Source of the DNA: SVFI01 sp964519385
GTDB taxonomy: Bacteria > Bacillota > Clostridia > Lachnospirales > Lachnospiraceae
Assembly: GCA_964519385.1 (NCBI GenBank)
Contig: CAZFLR010000022.1
Coordinates: 1 to 36,339 of the forward strand
Length of the DNA: 36,339 nt
Direction of reading: 5' to 3'
Shown: in pieces, positions 1-7,636 of the stretch
Numbering within the stretch: the stretch's first letter is position 1
How the letters are laid out: each line of letters begins with the position of its first letter
Made by a program: the position numbers and the translations under genes
The notes under the pieces: model-generated
Database searches by the model: none
What the model was told of the DNA's origin: nothing
What the model saw: the letters and a program-made list of their open reading frames with translations, nothing else

Positions 1-2
1 AA

Positions 3-764
3 TTAATACCACTAATTATAAATGCTGTTTATGGAGTGATTTCAGCAGGTTGTTTCGGCTTCCTTCGTTTCGGCATGCTGCAGATGATTCTTAAATCGGA
101 ATTAAATGCTGTAGATATGATTACGATGATAATGGGTAGAAAATCCTCCTTTTCGGGCGAAATGGGACAGATGGTTTTGGAACTGGTAGTAAAAGTGATA
201 TGTAAGATAGTAGAACCACTGCATTCCGTAGCTTTCCTGTTTGCAATGATATTTGGTATTTTAATTGTCGTCATCAGCATTGTCAGTATTATTGCGGATT
301 TTAAGTTTGGTAGTAGTGACGTTGACACTTTCACAGTACAAGAAGAATGGTTAGAAAGAGAGCGCGAAAGGTTAGAAAGAGAGCGCATAGCGTTAGAACG
401 TCAGAAACGAGAATTATTGGAATTAAAGAATAAAGTAAATAAGGGAAAGAGTCCAGCCGTTGGAATTGTTCAATGCGTAAAAGGTATCGCGACGGGTCAG
501 GGACTGCAGATTCCGGCAGATTGTAAAGTTATTATCGGAAAGAGTGCACAAAAAGCCAATTTCATTATAAATGACAAGCATGTAAGTAATGTACATTGTA
601 GCATACGCTATAATCCGACAAATGGGATGTATACGTTAATTGATCATTCTTCAAATGGGACATTTGTCAAAGGAAACAGGTTACAGAAAGACACTCCGAC
701 AGCTTTTTCGGCAGGAACCATAGTGGATATTGCAGATGGAAATAATCAGATTAAACTTGGCTGA
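3..764 (+). CDS. FHA-domain membrane protein, 5' end outside window
   Basis: The frame is open back to the first base of the window, so this is the last 253 codons of a longer gene; the GTG at 36 is only an internal valine. Visible from the N-terminal side: a hydrophobic stretch in the first 20 codons, a second strong membrane segment (about residues 76-99), a charged coiled coil rich in Glu/Arg (about 113-144), then a C-terminal FHA domain (about 165-250) with the expected Gly in IIGKS, the S..H pair in SNVHC and the Asn in SSNGTF. FHA domains bind phosphothreonine peptides, so the protein probably places a phosphopeptide reader at the inner face of the membrane. The next gene also ends in an FHA domain, which suggests a shared signalling system. 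No kinase or phosphatase lies inside the window. Confidence 0.8.
   Translation, partial: LIPLIINAVYGVISAGCFGFLRFGMLQMILKSELNAVDMITMIMGRKSSFSGEMGQMVLELVVKVICKIVEPLHSVAFLFAMIFGILIVVISIVSIIADFKFGSSDVDTFTVQEEWLERERERLERERIALERQKRELLELKNKVNKGKSPAVGIVQCVKGIATGQGLQIPADCKVIIGKSAQKANFIINDKHVSNVHCSIRYNPTNGMYTLIDHSSNGTFVKGNRLQKDTPTAFSAGTIVDIADGNNQIKLG
349..411 (+). repeat. 21-bp tandem repeat coding for coiled-coil heptads
   Basis: Two nearly identical 21-bp units (349-369 and 370-390), each starting GGTTAGAAAGAGAGCGC, are followed by a more diverged third (391-411). Each unit encodes seven residues, so one DNA repeat equals one heptad of the predicted coiled coil. Confidence 0.75.
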
Positions 765-799
765 AATGTTAACCTATAAGAGGTGGTATGGGAGGAATC

Positions 800-2386
800 A
801 TGATAAAAGGAAAAAAAATAAAAAAAGTCATACTGCTTTTCTTTATGATGCTTATTGTTATGACCGGATGTAGTAGTGATAACGAGAAAGTAACAGATTA
901 TTCAGCTACTGACGTGAAAGGAAAGGTGCAAAATAATGTATCGGAAAGAGACATTGCGCTAGTGCTTGATCGTTCTGGTAGTATGGAGGGATATCCGCTT
1001 GAGCAGACGAAACTGGCAGCATGTAATTTCTTTGACACTGTATTTGAGAAAAACAGTAGAATAGGTTTGATATCGTATTCAGGTAGTGCATATATAGAAG
1101 CTGAAATAATGAATGATAAGACTGAATTGAAGCATATTGTTGATACTTTATATGCAGACGGGAATACAAATATTTATACAGCATTAGAAAGTGCAGAAGA
1201 CTTATTGTCAAAAAGCGGAACACAAAAGAAGATTATTGTTTTGATGACGGATGGTGTGCCGACAGATGGACCAATGGGAGAAAATTACGAGTATGAGACA
1301 CCTTTGGTGGAATATGCCGAAACGCTGAAGGATAAAGGATATTATATATACACATTAGGATTTTTCTCGAATCTGTATGAGGGTGAGCGTTTCTATGCAC
1401 AAAATTTATTGGAAGAGATTGCGAGTCCGGGACTTCATTATGAAGTTGATTCAGCCGAAAATCTTGTATACTTCTTTGATGATATTGCAAATCAAATCAG
1501 CGGAAAGCAATATGTATATGTAAAAATTGCATGTCCTGTAGATGTAACAGTAAAAAGCGGAAAAGAAGTGTTATCTTCAAAAAAGGAAGAAGAAAATACG
1601 CGTACGTCTTTTGGGACATTGACTTATGAAGAAGTAGCGGCGGAAGAAGATGCGGAGCTGTTCGCGTCGGCAAATGAAGAGGAAACTGATAAAGTAAAAG
1701 TTCTTCGTCTGGATATGAGCAGGGAATATGATATAGAAATTGAAGGCTATGACAGCGGAATGATGGATTATACAATTATCTATCCGGATGATAATGGTGA
1801 ATATACAGATGTTCGTAAATTTCCGAATGTTTCTGTAACCGCAACTACAAATGTACTGACAAACACGGCCTTTTCTGATGCCAGTTATTTGGAAGTCGAT
1901 GAAGACGGAGATGGAAAATACGAAACAAAATATAAGACAGAGTCAAATGGAATGATGGAGCGGGTATCAAATCATAAGTATTGGGTATTGTTGATATGCT
2001 TATTAATTGTGGCAATGATTGTAGCAATTATCATTACAATTTGTCGTTTTGACGGACCAAGTCGTAAAACTGCTGAGGGAATGATTGTAGGTTTGTTTGG
2101 AGGACTGGAAGGGTATGAATTCCCGATTTATACCGGTTATGAGTATATTATAGGTAGAGGTAGTGAGTGTGATATATGTGTTCAGCATAAGAATATTAAA
2201 GTGAGTAGAAGACACTGTTGTGTTCAACTTTTACCTAATGGCTTATATCGCGTGATTGATTATTCGTCAAACGGAACCTACAATGGGAGTGATAATCAAA
2301 AACTTCCTCGAAATATCCAATGTGATTTGCCAAAGGGGACATTACTTGTTTTGGGAAATCCGGATAATGTAATAGAGTTGCGATAA
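800..2386 (+). CDS. VWA-FHA transmembrane lipoprotein
   Basis: 528 residues from the ATG at 800, preferred over the in-frame ATG at 788 because GGGAGG at 790-795 is correctly spaced only for 800 and the protein then begins with a compact lipoprotein signal (basic N-terminus, hydrophobic core, lipobox ending VMTGC, Cys24). Domains: VWA about 51-237 with a complete MIDAS (D57-R-S59-G-S61, Thr near 127, D151 in MTDG); a spacer with an acidic DEDGDG stretch that could bind calcium; a membrane helix at about 394-415; a cytoplasmic FHA domain about 450-528 (GRGSE, SRRH, SSNGTY). The expected topology is lipid anchor and VWA outside, FHA inside. VWA MIDAS sites bind ligands through a metal, so this could carry an external signal to a phosphothreonine reader. 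Role inferred; topology strongly suggested by the sequence. Confidence 0.85.
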   Translation: MIKGKKIKKVILLFFMMLIVMTGCSSDNEKVTDYSATDVKGKVQNNVSERDIALVLDRSGSMEGYPLEQTKLAACNFFDTVFEKNSRIGLISYSGSAYIEAEIMNDKTELKHIVDTLYADGNTNIYTALESAEDLLSKSGTQKKIIVLMTDGVPTDGPMGENYEYETPLVEYAETLKDKGYYIYTLGFFSNLYEGERFYAQNLLEEIASPGLHYEVDSAENLVYFFDDIANQISGKQYVYVKIACPVDVTVKSGKEVLSSKKEEENTRTSFGTLTYEEVAAEEDAELFASANEEETDKVKVLRLDMSREYDIEIEGYDSGMMDYTIIYPDDNGEYTDVRKFPNVSVTATTNVLTNTAFSDASYLEVDEDGDGKYETKYKTESNGMMERVSNHKYWVLLICLLIVAMIVAIIITICRFDGPSRKTAEGMIVGLFGGLEGYEFPIYTGYEYIIGRGSECDICVQHKNIKVSRRHCCVQLLPNGLYRVIDYSSNGTYNGSDNQKLPRNIQCDLPKGTLLVLGNPDNVIELR

Positions 2387-2448
2387 ATACTGGATTTTAA
2401 GGGCTGATGTGATGCATTGGCCCTTTGTAAATATTGGGAGAAGCATAT

Positions 2449-2910
2449 ATGTGTGTATTGACAGGAAGGTATACAGAGTGGACAGGAATAACGAAATATT
2501 CGTTTTACAGAAGAAATACGGTTTCGATAGACATATGGACAGATTCGGGCTGGGATTCAAAACCCCTGCTCTGCTTGAATGATAAAGAGTTTTTCGTTAT
2601 AGAGTGTAATGGCATAATACAAATCATTGAGAAGAACACGGGTTGGGTTATTTCTGATATATATCCCCAGAGAGAGGGGTATATAATTAGTGATTTTTTG
2701 TATGTCGAATGTGAAAACTTTACGGACTATATGGTTTGTTATCATGGTATGAAAATAGGCAAAATAAGAGCCATAGCTGGATGCACTGATGAAGAAGAAA
2801 AATTTTGTACTATTAATATTACTGTTGAATTGCCGGAAGAGTTAGTGGCAGCAATTTGTCTTCTGGCAGTCAAGGAATTCAGATGGGATTGCAAAAGTAT
2901 TATAGAATAA
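2449..2910 (+). CDS. hypothetical protein, possible Tubby/LURP-one-like fold
   Basis: 153 residues from ATG 2449, with GGGAGAAG five bases upstream; an in-frame TTG at 2434 is less likely. No signal peptide or membrane segment. The protein alternates short beta-like hydrophobic strands (FFVIEC, IIQIIE, YIISDFLYVEC) and ends in one hydrophobic helix (LVAAICLLAVKEF). Many strands followed by a buried C-terminal helix is the layout of the Tubby C-terminal/LURP-one (YxjI) fold, but no diagnostic motif was recognised and the resemblance is weak. It follows the VWA-FHA gene by about 60 bases on the same strand and could be its last operon member; a terminator hairpin stands directly downstream. Function unknown. 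Confidence 0.6.
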   Translation: MCVLTGRYTEWTGITKYSFYRRNTVSIDIWTDSGWDSKPLLCLNDKEFFVIECNGIIQIIEKNTGWVISDIYPQREGYIISDFLYVECENFTDYMVCYHGMKIGKIRAIAGCTDEEEKFCTINITVELPEELVAAICLLAVKEFRWDCKSIIE

Positions 2911-2916
2911 TTCTTA

Positions 2917-2961
2917 CAGACTTTGTCTACAGTCTGAAGGAACCGATAAGGTTCCTTTTTT
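2917..2961 (+). terminator. rho-independent terminator after the FHA/VWA cluster
   Basis: AAGGAACC (2937-2944), loop GATAA, GGTTCCTT (2950-2957), then a run of T. A second small inverted repeat, CAGACT/AGTCTG (2917-2922 and 2931-2936), stands immediately before it. Confidence 0.8.
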
Positions 2962-2988
2962 GGCTAATAGGAATATTTCACTTCATGA

Positions 2989-3017
2989 TTGACATATCTG
3001 TTGCTTAGAAGTATGAT
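2989..3017 (+). promoter_or_regulatory. near-consensus sigma-A promoter of the AbiE remnant
   Basis: TTGACA (2989-2994), 17-bp spacer, TATGAT (3012-3017). Transcription would begin near 3024, at the foot of the hairpin that follows. Confidence 0.7.
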
Positions 3018-3059
3018 TTTAACAAAATTCGGCAGAAAATAAGAAATGCCGAAAATCAT
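3013..3059 (+). repeat. inverted repeat/hairpin at the transcript start
   Basis: TTCGGCA (3028-3034) pairs with TGCCGAA (3047-3053). The helix can extend with ATGATT (3013-3018) and AATCAT (3054-3059), leaving a 9-base bulge on the 5' side. It overlaps the -10 and start region, so as DNA it could be an operator; AbiEi antitoxins bind inverted repeats in their own promoters. No T-run follows, so it is not a terminator. Confidence 0.55.
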
Positions 3060-3114
3060 TAAAACATAATTCTCAAAAATGGGAATGCTTCAATCGAGGT
3101 GATATGAATGGTTA

Positions 3115-3552
3115 ATGAACTTAGACTTGCTTGATATGGAGGCTCCAGAGGTATATGCGTATTCTATTTACTCCGTAATTGCAGAAAAGTTTGAAGCTTT
3201 TGTTTCTCTCGGACTTGCGAATGGAAGATATAAAGATTTCTACGATATTTATGTGTTGTCTGCAAACTATAATTTGGATGGTAATGAACTGAAAAATGCA
3301 ATTATAGAGACATTTACGCATAGAGAAACTGGATTTGATGATATAGTTGTTTTTGATTCTGATTTTACAGAGGACTCTGTAAGACAGGGAAGATGGCGAG
3401 CATTCATCAAGAAAAAGAAAGCAATGATGAAAGTCGAATTTGCAGAAGCAATAGAGCAATCTAAGAAACTTTTGATGCCGATTGTGGAGGCAATAGAGCA
3501 GAATAAAGAATTTAATTGTCAGTGGAATAAAGAAGGACGAGATTGGATTTAA
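3115..3552 (+). pseudogene. C-terminal remnant of an AbiEii-type nucleotidyltransferase toxin
   Basis: The 145-residue product matches the second half of AbiEii/AbiGii family toxins (type IV toxin-antitoxin): VIAEKFEAF, then a short gap, then KDFYDIYVLS, then the helical region with R-W-R/F-I-K-K. The AEK lysine and the KDxxD aspartates are family motifs III and IV. Motifs I and II (the GGT and metal-binding Asp residues of the nucleotidyltransferase core) and about half the normal length are missing; a stop at 3100-3102 closes the frame upstream. No abiEi antitoxin gene is present. A good ribosome binding site (GAGGTGAT) with ATG at 3104 begins a three-codon reading frame just before the remnant, suggesting an internal deletion that joined the operon start to the middle of the toxin gene. 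Presumably inactive as a transferase. Confidence 0.75.
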
Positions 3553-3638
3553 GTGCATAGAATGTTTGCGAGAATCGTGCAGAAATACATGTCCTTTTAT
3601 TATGCAGAATTTTAATCTTAAGAAGGGAGAATGATATT

Positions 3639-4190
3639 ATGAGTAGAGTAAATTTTGGCGCAAAGCCTTTTCTGTACCCAATGCCGGTACTGATTGTCGG
3701 AACATATGATGAGACTGGAGTCCCTAACGCTATGAATGCTGCATGGGGTATCATCACGGACATGAATGAAATATCAATTAGCATGTCAGAACATAAAACA
3801 ACAGAGAATTTTGCAAAGACAGGAGCATTTACGGTAAGTATTGCAACGGAAGATACAGTTGTGTCGTGCGATTATGTGGGTATAGAGTCGGCAAGTAAGA
3901 TTCCTAACAAGTTTGAAAAAGCTAGATTTCGTGCAACTAAGAGTGAGTATGTGAATGCACCGCTTATTGATGAACTTCCTATGGCTCTTGAATGTAAAGT
4001 GAAGAGTTTTAATGATGGTATCTTAGTTGGAGAAATTATAAATGTAAATGCCGATGAGAGTATTCTTACGAATGGACAGATTGATCCGAAAAAGTTAAAA
4101 CCAATTACTTATGATCCTGTCAATCATGCATACATCGGACTTGGTGAGAAGGTTGGAAATGCATTTAAGGATGGTCTGAAGCTGAAGTGA
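3639..4190 (+). CDS. flavin reductase-like FMN-binding protein
   Basis: 183 residues, start supported by AAGGGAG about ten bases upstream. The sequence fits the flavin reductase-like split-barrel family (DIM6/NTAB): the opening KPFLYPMPVLIVGTYDETG, an N-A-A-W strand, SISMSEHKTTENFAKTGAF as the FMN-phosphate region, and a late H-A-Y-I-G-L segment. Members bind FMN and act as NAD(P)H:flavin oxidoreductases or small oxidoreductases; the substrate cannot be read from sequence. Cytoplasmic, no signal peptide. It stands alone between the AbiE remnant and a minus-strand nuclease, with no partner oxygenase nearby. Confidence 0.85.
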   Translation: MSRVNFGAKPFLYPMPVLIVGTYDETGVPNAMNAAWGIITDMNEISISMSEHKTTENFAKTGAFTVSIATEDTVVSCDYVGIESASKIPNKFEKARFRATKSEYVNAPLIDELPMALECKVKSFNDGILVGEIINVNADESILTNGQIDPKKLKPITYDPVNHAYIGLGEKVGNAFKDGLKLK

Positions 4191-4379
4191 TAGCCGGGAA
4201 GAAACATGTTAGATGATTGGTAAAAACATATAGCAGACCGAATCTTAATAAGATGCGTGAGTTATATTTAAAATTGAAATATCCAATTTTGCGGGCAACA
4301 GAACTTGGTGAAGCAAATGAATGATTTAAGACAGAAGTAGGCGTATCCGCCTTTGGGATAGTCCCTAAAAAATAGGAAA
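4191..4379. other. intergenic region with small hairpins, no gene
   Basis: AT-rich spacer between converging genes. It holds an inverted repeat AAAATTG/CAATTTT (4270-4276 and 4284-4290), AGGCG/CGCCT (4339-4343 and 4348-4352) and GGGA/TCCC (4355-4358 and 4362-4365). None is followed by a convincing T-run on either strand, so no terminator is claimed. No reading frame here looks like a protein. Confidence 0.5.
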
Positions 4380-5396
4380 CTACTGCTGTTGAAGCCGGGC
4401 AAGCTGCTCGCGCAGAGCGGCATTCTCATTTGCAAGAAGTAGTTGGGATTCTTTAAGCTGAGCCTTCTCATCCTTAAGCTGGGCGATTTCCTTCTTCATT
4501 TCCTCGCACATGTATTCGGCTGTGCCATGGTCCATCATTAATAAAGCTTCTGAGAAAAAACTCATGATATCCTCCGTTCTCGTCCTGAAGGCGGCAAGTC
4601 CCTGGTAGAGTTCCACAAACTGAGGGAAGGCATTCACGAGTTTCAGAATGTCCTCAGCCTTCCACGCGCTCAGGAAGGTAAGCCAAGCGTGGAATGGTGT
4701 ATCTATATTTTGAACGACCTTATGGAAGGTGTCAAGAGATATGTAGATGATATTTGAAAGTTCGGCGATTTGCACATGACTGTCGTAGACGGTGGTTTTC
4801 CGGTGCATGTAGTAGGGTGCAGCCTCAAGAAACGGCTCGGGACTGTTTTCCATGATGACGATGATATAAACCGGTTTCATGGAGCGGAAGGAGAAGGGCT
4901 TTTTTGCTTCGTGTGCCAGTTGCTTTTCACGCTCGTACTGACGCATGATCAGGTCGGAGGCGTAACAGCAGGAACGCTCACCGGGAAAGGCATATCCGAC
5001 CTTCTGGATTTCCACATCCATGATGGAGCCGTCGGAGAGCCGCACTACGATATCCATAATGACAAGGCTGCTTTCGCCGTGAAGCCTGTGCCCTTCGCGC
5101 TGAAGAACCTGCTCGATGTGAATGGGCTGTCCGAGGATGGAACCAAGCAGAGCCTCCAGCCGTTCCGGATGGTCATCAGGATGAAAAATCTTTTTGAAAA
5201 ACGTGTCGTAGGTGACGCGGAGACCGTTTTTCCCCATGAGGAAGCCAACCAGTTCTTCCTGCTGCTGCTCAGGAAAGTCAAAGTAGCGCAGACGCAGCTT
5301 CTTGTCGTTCAGGATTTCCGAGAGAACCTCCTGTTTAGAACGCGCAGGGCCGAAAACGTCAGTGAGAGAGTAGCTTTTTGCTGAAGTGTTGTTCAT
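4380..5396 (-). CDS. Rpn/PDDEXK family nuclease-transposase
   Basis: 338 residues from the ATG at 5396, chosen because AAAGGAGG lies just upstream on the minus strand; the longer frame to 5579 adds 61 residues of unlikely sequence. It matches the Rpn family of recombination-promoting nucleases/putative transposases: DTFFKKIFHPDDHPERL near the N-terminus, then the PD-(D/E)XK core with Asp in MDIVVRLSDG and the DVEIQ motif, then Y-A-S-D-L-I-M-R-Q. The last 40 residues form a Glu/Lys/Gln-rich coiled coil. Such proteins are DNA endonucleases that raise RecA-independent recombination and often occur in many copies per genome. By eye the gene is clearly richer in G+C than its neighbours, suggesting transfer. 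No terminal inverted repeats were found at its edges. Confidence 0.88.
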   Translation of the reverse strand: MNNTSAKSYSLTDVFGPARSKQEVLSEILNDKKLRLRYFDFPEQQQEELVGFLMGKNGLRVTYDTFFKKIFHPDDHPERLEALLGSILGQPIHIEQVLQREGHRLHGESSLVIMDIVVRLSDGSIMDVEIQKVGYAFPGERSCCYASDLIMRQYEREKQLAHEAKKPFSFRSMKPVYIIVIMENSPEPFLEAAPYYMHRKTTVYDSHVQIAELSNIIYISLDTFHKVVQNIDTPFHAWLTFLSAWKAEDILKLVNAFPQFVELYQGLAAFRTRTEDIMSFFSEALLMMDHGTAEYMCEEMKKEIAQLKDEKAQLKESQLLLANENAALREQLARLQQQ

Positions 5397-5514
5397 ATAG
5401 AACCTCCTTTGAAATGAAATAGAATTGAATTGAAATGTAATAAAGTGTAACGTAGAATCGAATGTACTTATTTTGAGGGAAGAAAAAGGATTTGTCAAGG
5501 GTGGTATTTTTCTG
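5397..5514. other. AT-rich divergent intergenic region
   Basis: Between the minus-strand Rpn gene and the MoxR operon. It contains the Rpn ribosome binding site (minus strand) and a purine-biased stretch of imperfect GAAAT/GAATT repeats (about 5410-5440). No gene seen. Confidence 0.5.
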
Positions 5515-5543
5515 TTGTATTTTAAAAAATCTGTTGTTATACT
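5515..5543 (+). promoter_or_regulatory. sigma-A type promoter for the MoxR-VWA-bioY operon
   Basis: TTGTAT (5515-5520), 17-bp spacer, TATACT (5538-5543), about 60 bases before the chosen MoxR start. Confidence 0.6.
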
Positions 5544-5606
5544 CAAAGAAAAACGAATTTCGCCAAAAACAGATGACAATATATGGTAGAAAGGAAACAG
5601 GGAACT

Positions 5607-6416
5607 ATGGAGAACAATTTTAAGTCGACAACGGGGTATGTGGCAAGTGAGGAGCTTATGGCGAGTGTCAATGTGGCAGTTGCCCTTCAGAAACCGCTTT
5701 TGATTAAGGGAGAACCGGGAACGGGAAAGACCATGCTCGCAGAGGCGGTTGCGCAGTCTCTGGGCCTTAAGCTGGTGGTGTGGAATGTGAAATCTACGAC
5801 AAAGGCACAGGATGGTCTTTATATGTATGACACAATCCAGCGTTTATACGACGGACAGTTCGGAGAGGAAGGTGTGGACGATATTGCGCGCTACATCAAG
5901 CTCGGCAAGCTCGGAGAAGCTTTTGAAAGCGAGGAACAGGTTGTTTTGTTGATTGATGAGATTGATAAAGCAGATTTGGAATTCCCAAATGATCTTTTGT
6001 GGGAACTTGACCAGATGGAGTTTTATATCCACGAGACGAAGCGTACCGTTAAAGCAAAGAAACGACCGATAGTAATTATTACCTCCAATGCAGAGAAGGA
6101 ACTTCCGGATGCGTTTTTGCGCCGTTGTATTTTCCATTATATCGAGTTTCCGGGGCCGGATCTCATGGAGGAGATTGTCAGGACACATTTTCCGAATGTG
6201 GAAGAGAATTTGTTAAAAAATGCGATGGAAGCTTTCTATGCTATCCGGGATATGAGGGATGTGCGCAAAAAACCGAGTACATCCGAGCTGATTGACTGGA
6301 TTAATGCCTTGCAGATTGCGGGAATTCCGGCAGATAAAATTCGGAAAGAATTGCCGTTTATCGGTGTGGTTGTAAAGAAGGATGAAGATTTAGAAACTGT
6401 AAAACATTATGTATAA
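5607..6416 (+). CDS. MoxR-family AAA+ ATPase
   Basis: 269 residues from ATG 5607, preferred over ATG 5583 because AAAGGA lies ten bases upstream and family members start just before a T-x-Y-V-A-S-E-E-L helix. Motifs: Walker A GEPGTGKT, Walker B VVLLIDEIDKAD, a sensor-1 Asn in IITSNAEKELPDAFLRR, then the C-terminal lid. MoxR ATPases act as chaperone-like motors, usually with a VWA partner, to assemble or activate another protein or load a metal. The VWA partner follows directly: the end of this gene overlaps the first possible start of the next. The client protein is unknown. Confidence 0.93.
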   Translation: MENNFKSTTGYVASEELMASVNVAVALQKPLLIKGEPGTGKTMLAEAVAQSLGLKLVVWNVKSTTKAQDGLYMYDTIQRLYDGQFGEEGVDDIARYIKLGKLGEAFESEEQVVLLIDEIDKADLEFPNDLLWELDQMEFYIHETKRTVKAKKRPIVIITSNAEKELPDAFLRRCIFHYIEFPGPDLMEEIVRTHFPNVEENLLKNAMEAFYAIRDMRDVRKKPSTSELIDWINALQIAGIPADKIRKELPFIGVVVKKDEDLETVKHYV

Positions 6417-6426
6417 GAGGGACAGC

Positions 6427-7635
6427 ATGTTTTTAAAATTCTTTTATGAGTTAAGGTCAAAAGAATTGCATATAGGACTTACAGAATGGCTGACGCTTAT
6501 CGACGCGCTTGACAAGGGGTTGTGCGGAAGCTCCCTGACTCAGTTTTATTATGTGGCGCGTATGATTCTGGTCAAGAGCGAGACGGATTTTGATAAGTTT
6601 GACACTGCGTTTCTGGAGGTGTTTAAAGGTGCTGAGGCGGATGAAGAGGTGACATTTCAGATGCTCCGCTGGCTGGATAAGCAGGAGCTGACGCAACTGA
6701 TTACCAAAGAAGACCGTGAAATTCGTCAAAAGCAGAACAGCGAAGATGCTCCGATTGATAAGGAGGATGTTGAGACGAAGTTTAAACAGCGGCTTAAGGA
6801 TCAGACGGAGGAGCACAACGGCGGAAGCTTCTGGATTGGTACGACCGGAACAACGGCGTTTGGAAATTCCGGTAATTATGTCGGTGGTGTGCGTGTCGGA
6901 GGAGCGAGCGGATATCAGTCGGCATTTGAGGTCGTGGGAGCACGCCGGTTTAAGGATTTCAGGGATGACAGAGTGCTTGAAAACCGGCAATTTCAGATGG
7001 CACTGCGGAAGCTGAGACAGTTTTCCACAAGATTGGAAATTCCAAAAACGGAGCTTGATATTGACGGAACGATAGATAAGACGTGTCAGAACGGCGGATA
7101 TCTGCAGATTGAAATGCAGCGTCCGCGTAAAAATGCAGTCAAGCTGTTATTGCTGATGGATTCGGGAGGAACGATGATTCCTTATTCACGGCTTGTGAAT
7201 GAACTGTTCCAGACGGTCAGCAAATCCAATCATTTTAAAGATGTCAAATGCTATTATTTTCATAATTGCATTTATTCCAAGGTATATAAAACTCCGGAAT
7301 GTGAGAATGGAGACTGGGTGGACACTGATTGGATGTTCCGTAATCTGAGCAGTGATTATAAAGTGATTGTGGTCGGTGATGCTGCGATGGCACCGGAGGA
7401 GCTCTATTCGCTGACAGGTAATTACAGAGGACCAAACGGGGGACTGAGCGGATATGAGTGGCTTACTCTGATGAAAAAACATTTTAAAAAAATTATCTGG
7501 ATGAATCCGAAGATGGCACCGGGCAACGCAACCTGGCGTGAAGCGGAGACTGCGATAAAGCAGCTTTTACCTATGTACAAACTGACGGTAAGGGGATTAA
7601 ATGAGGGCATGAAAAAGCTGATGGAGACAAGGTGA
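6427..7635 (+). CDS. CoxE-like VWA domain protein, partner of the MoxR ATPase
   Basis: 402 residues from ATG 6427 (AGAGGGA six bases upstream; an upstream ATG at 6409 overlaps the ATPase stop). The N-terminal half is helical and charged, with a Gly-rich linker (about 140-165: TGTTAFGNSGN). The C-terminal VWA domain begins LLLLMDSGGTM, a CoxE-type variant of the MIDAS (D-x-G-G-T in place of D-x-S-x-S), and continues with YYFHNCIY and a later VVGDAAM strand. CoxE-like proteins pair with MoxR/CoxD ATPases; in carbon monoxide dehydrogenase the pair helps mature the metal centre. No cox or other maturation gene is near, so the target is open. Confidence 0.88.
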   Translation: MFLKFFYELRSKELHIGLTEWLTLIDALDKGLCGSSLTQFYYVARMILVKSETDFDKFDTAFLEVFKGAEADEEVTFQMLRWLDKQELTQLITKEDREIRQKQNSEDAPIDKEDVETKFKQRLKDQTEEHNGGSFWIGTTGTTAFGNSGNYVGGVRVGGASGYQSAFEVVGARRFKDFRDDRVLENRQFQMALRKLRQFSTRLEIPKTELDIDGTIDKTCQNGGYLQIEMQRPRKNAVKLLLLMDSGGTMIPYSRLVNELFQTVSKSNHFKDVKCYYFHNCIYSKVYKTPECENGDWVDTDWMFRNLSSDYKVIVVGDAAMAPEELYSLTGNYRGPNGGLSGYEWLTLMKKHFKKIIWMNPKMAPGNATWREAETAIKQLLPMYKLTVRGLNEGMKKLMETR

Positions 7636-7636
7636 C

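Noticed and set aside
36..764. GTG at 36 as the gene start
   Set aside because: The frame is open to base 3 and reads as a hydrophobic membrane segment across that point, so the gene begins outside the window.
788..799. ATG at 788 as start of the VWA-FHA gene
   Set aside because: It lies two bases after its putative ribosome binding site, while ATG 800 is well spaced and gives a normal lipoprotein signal.
4770..5384. 204-codon plus-strand frame
   Set aside because: Mirror of the Rpn gene, whose family motifs and ribosome binding site are clear on the minus strand.
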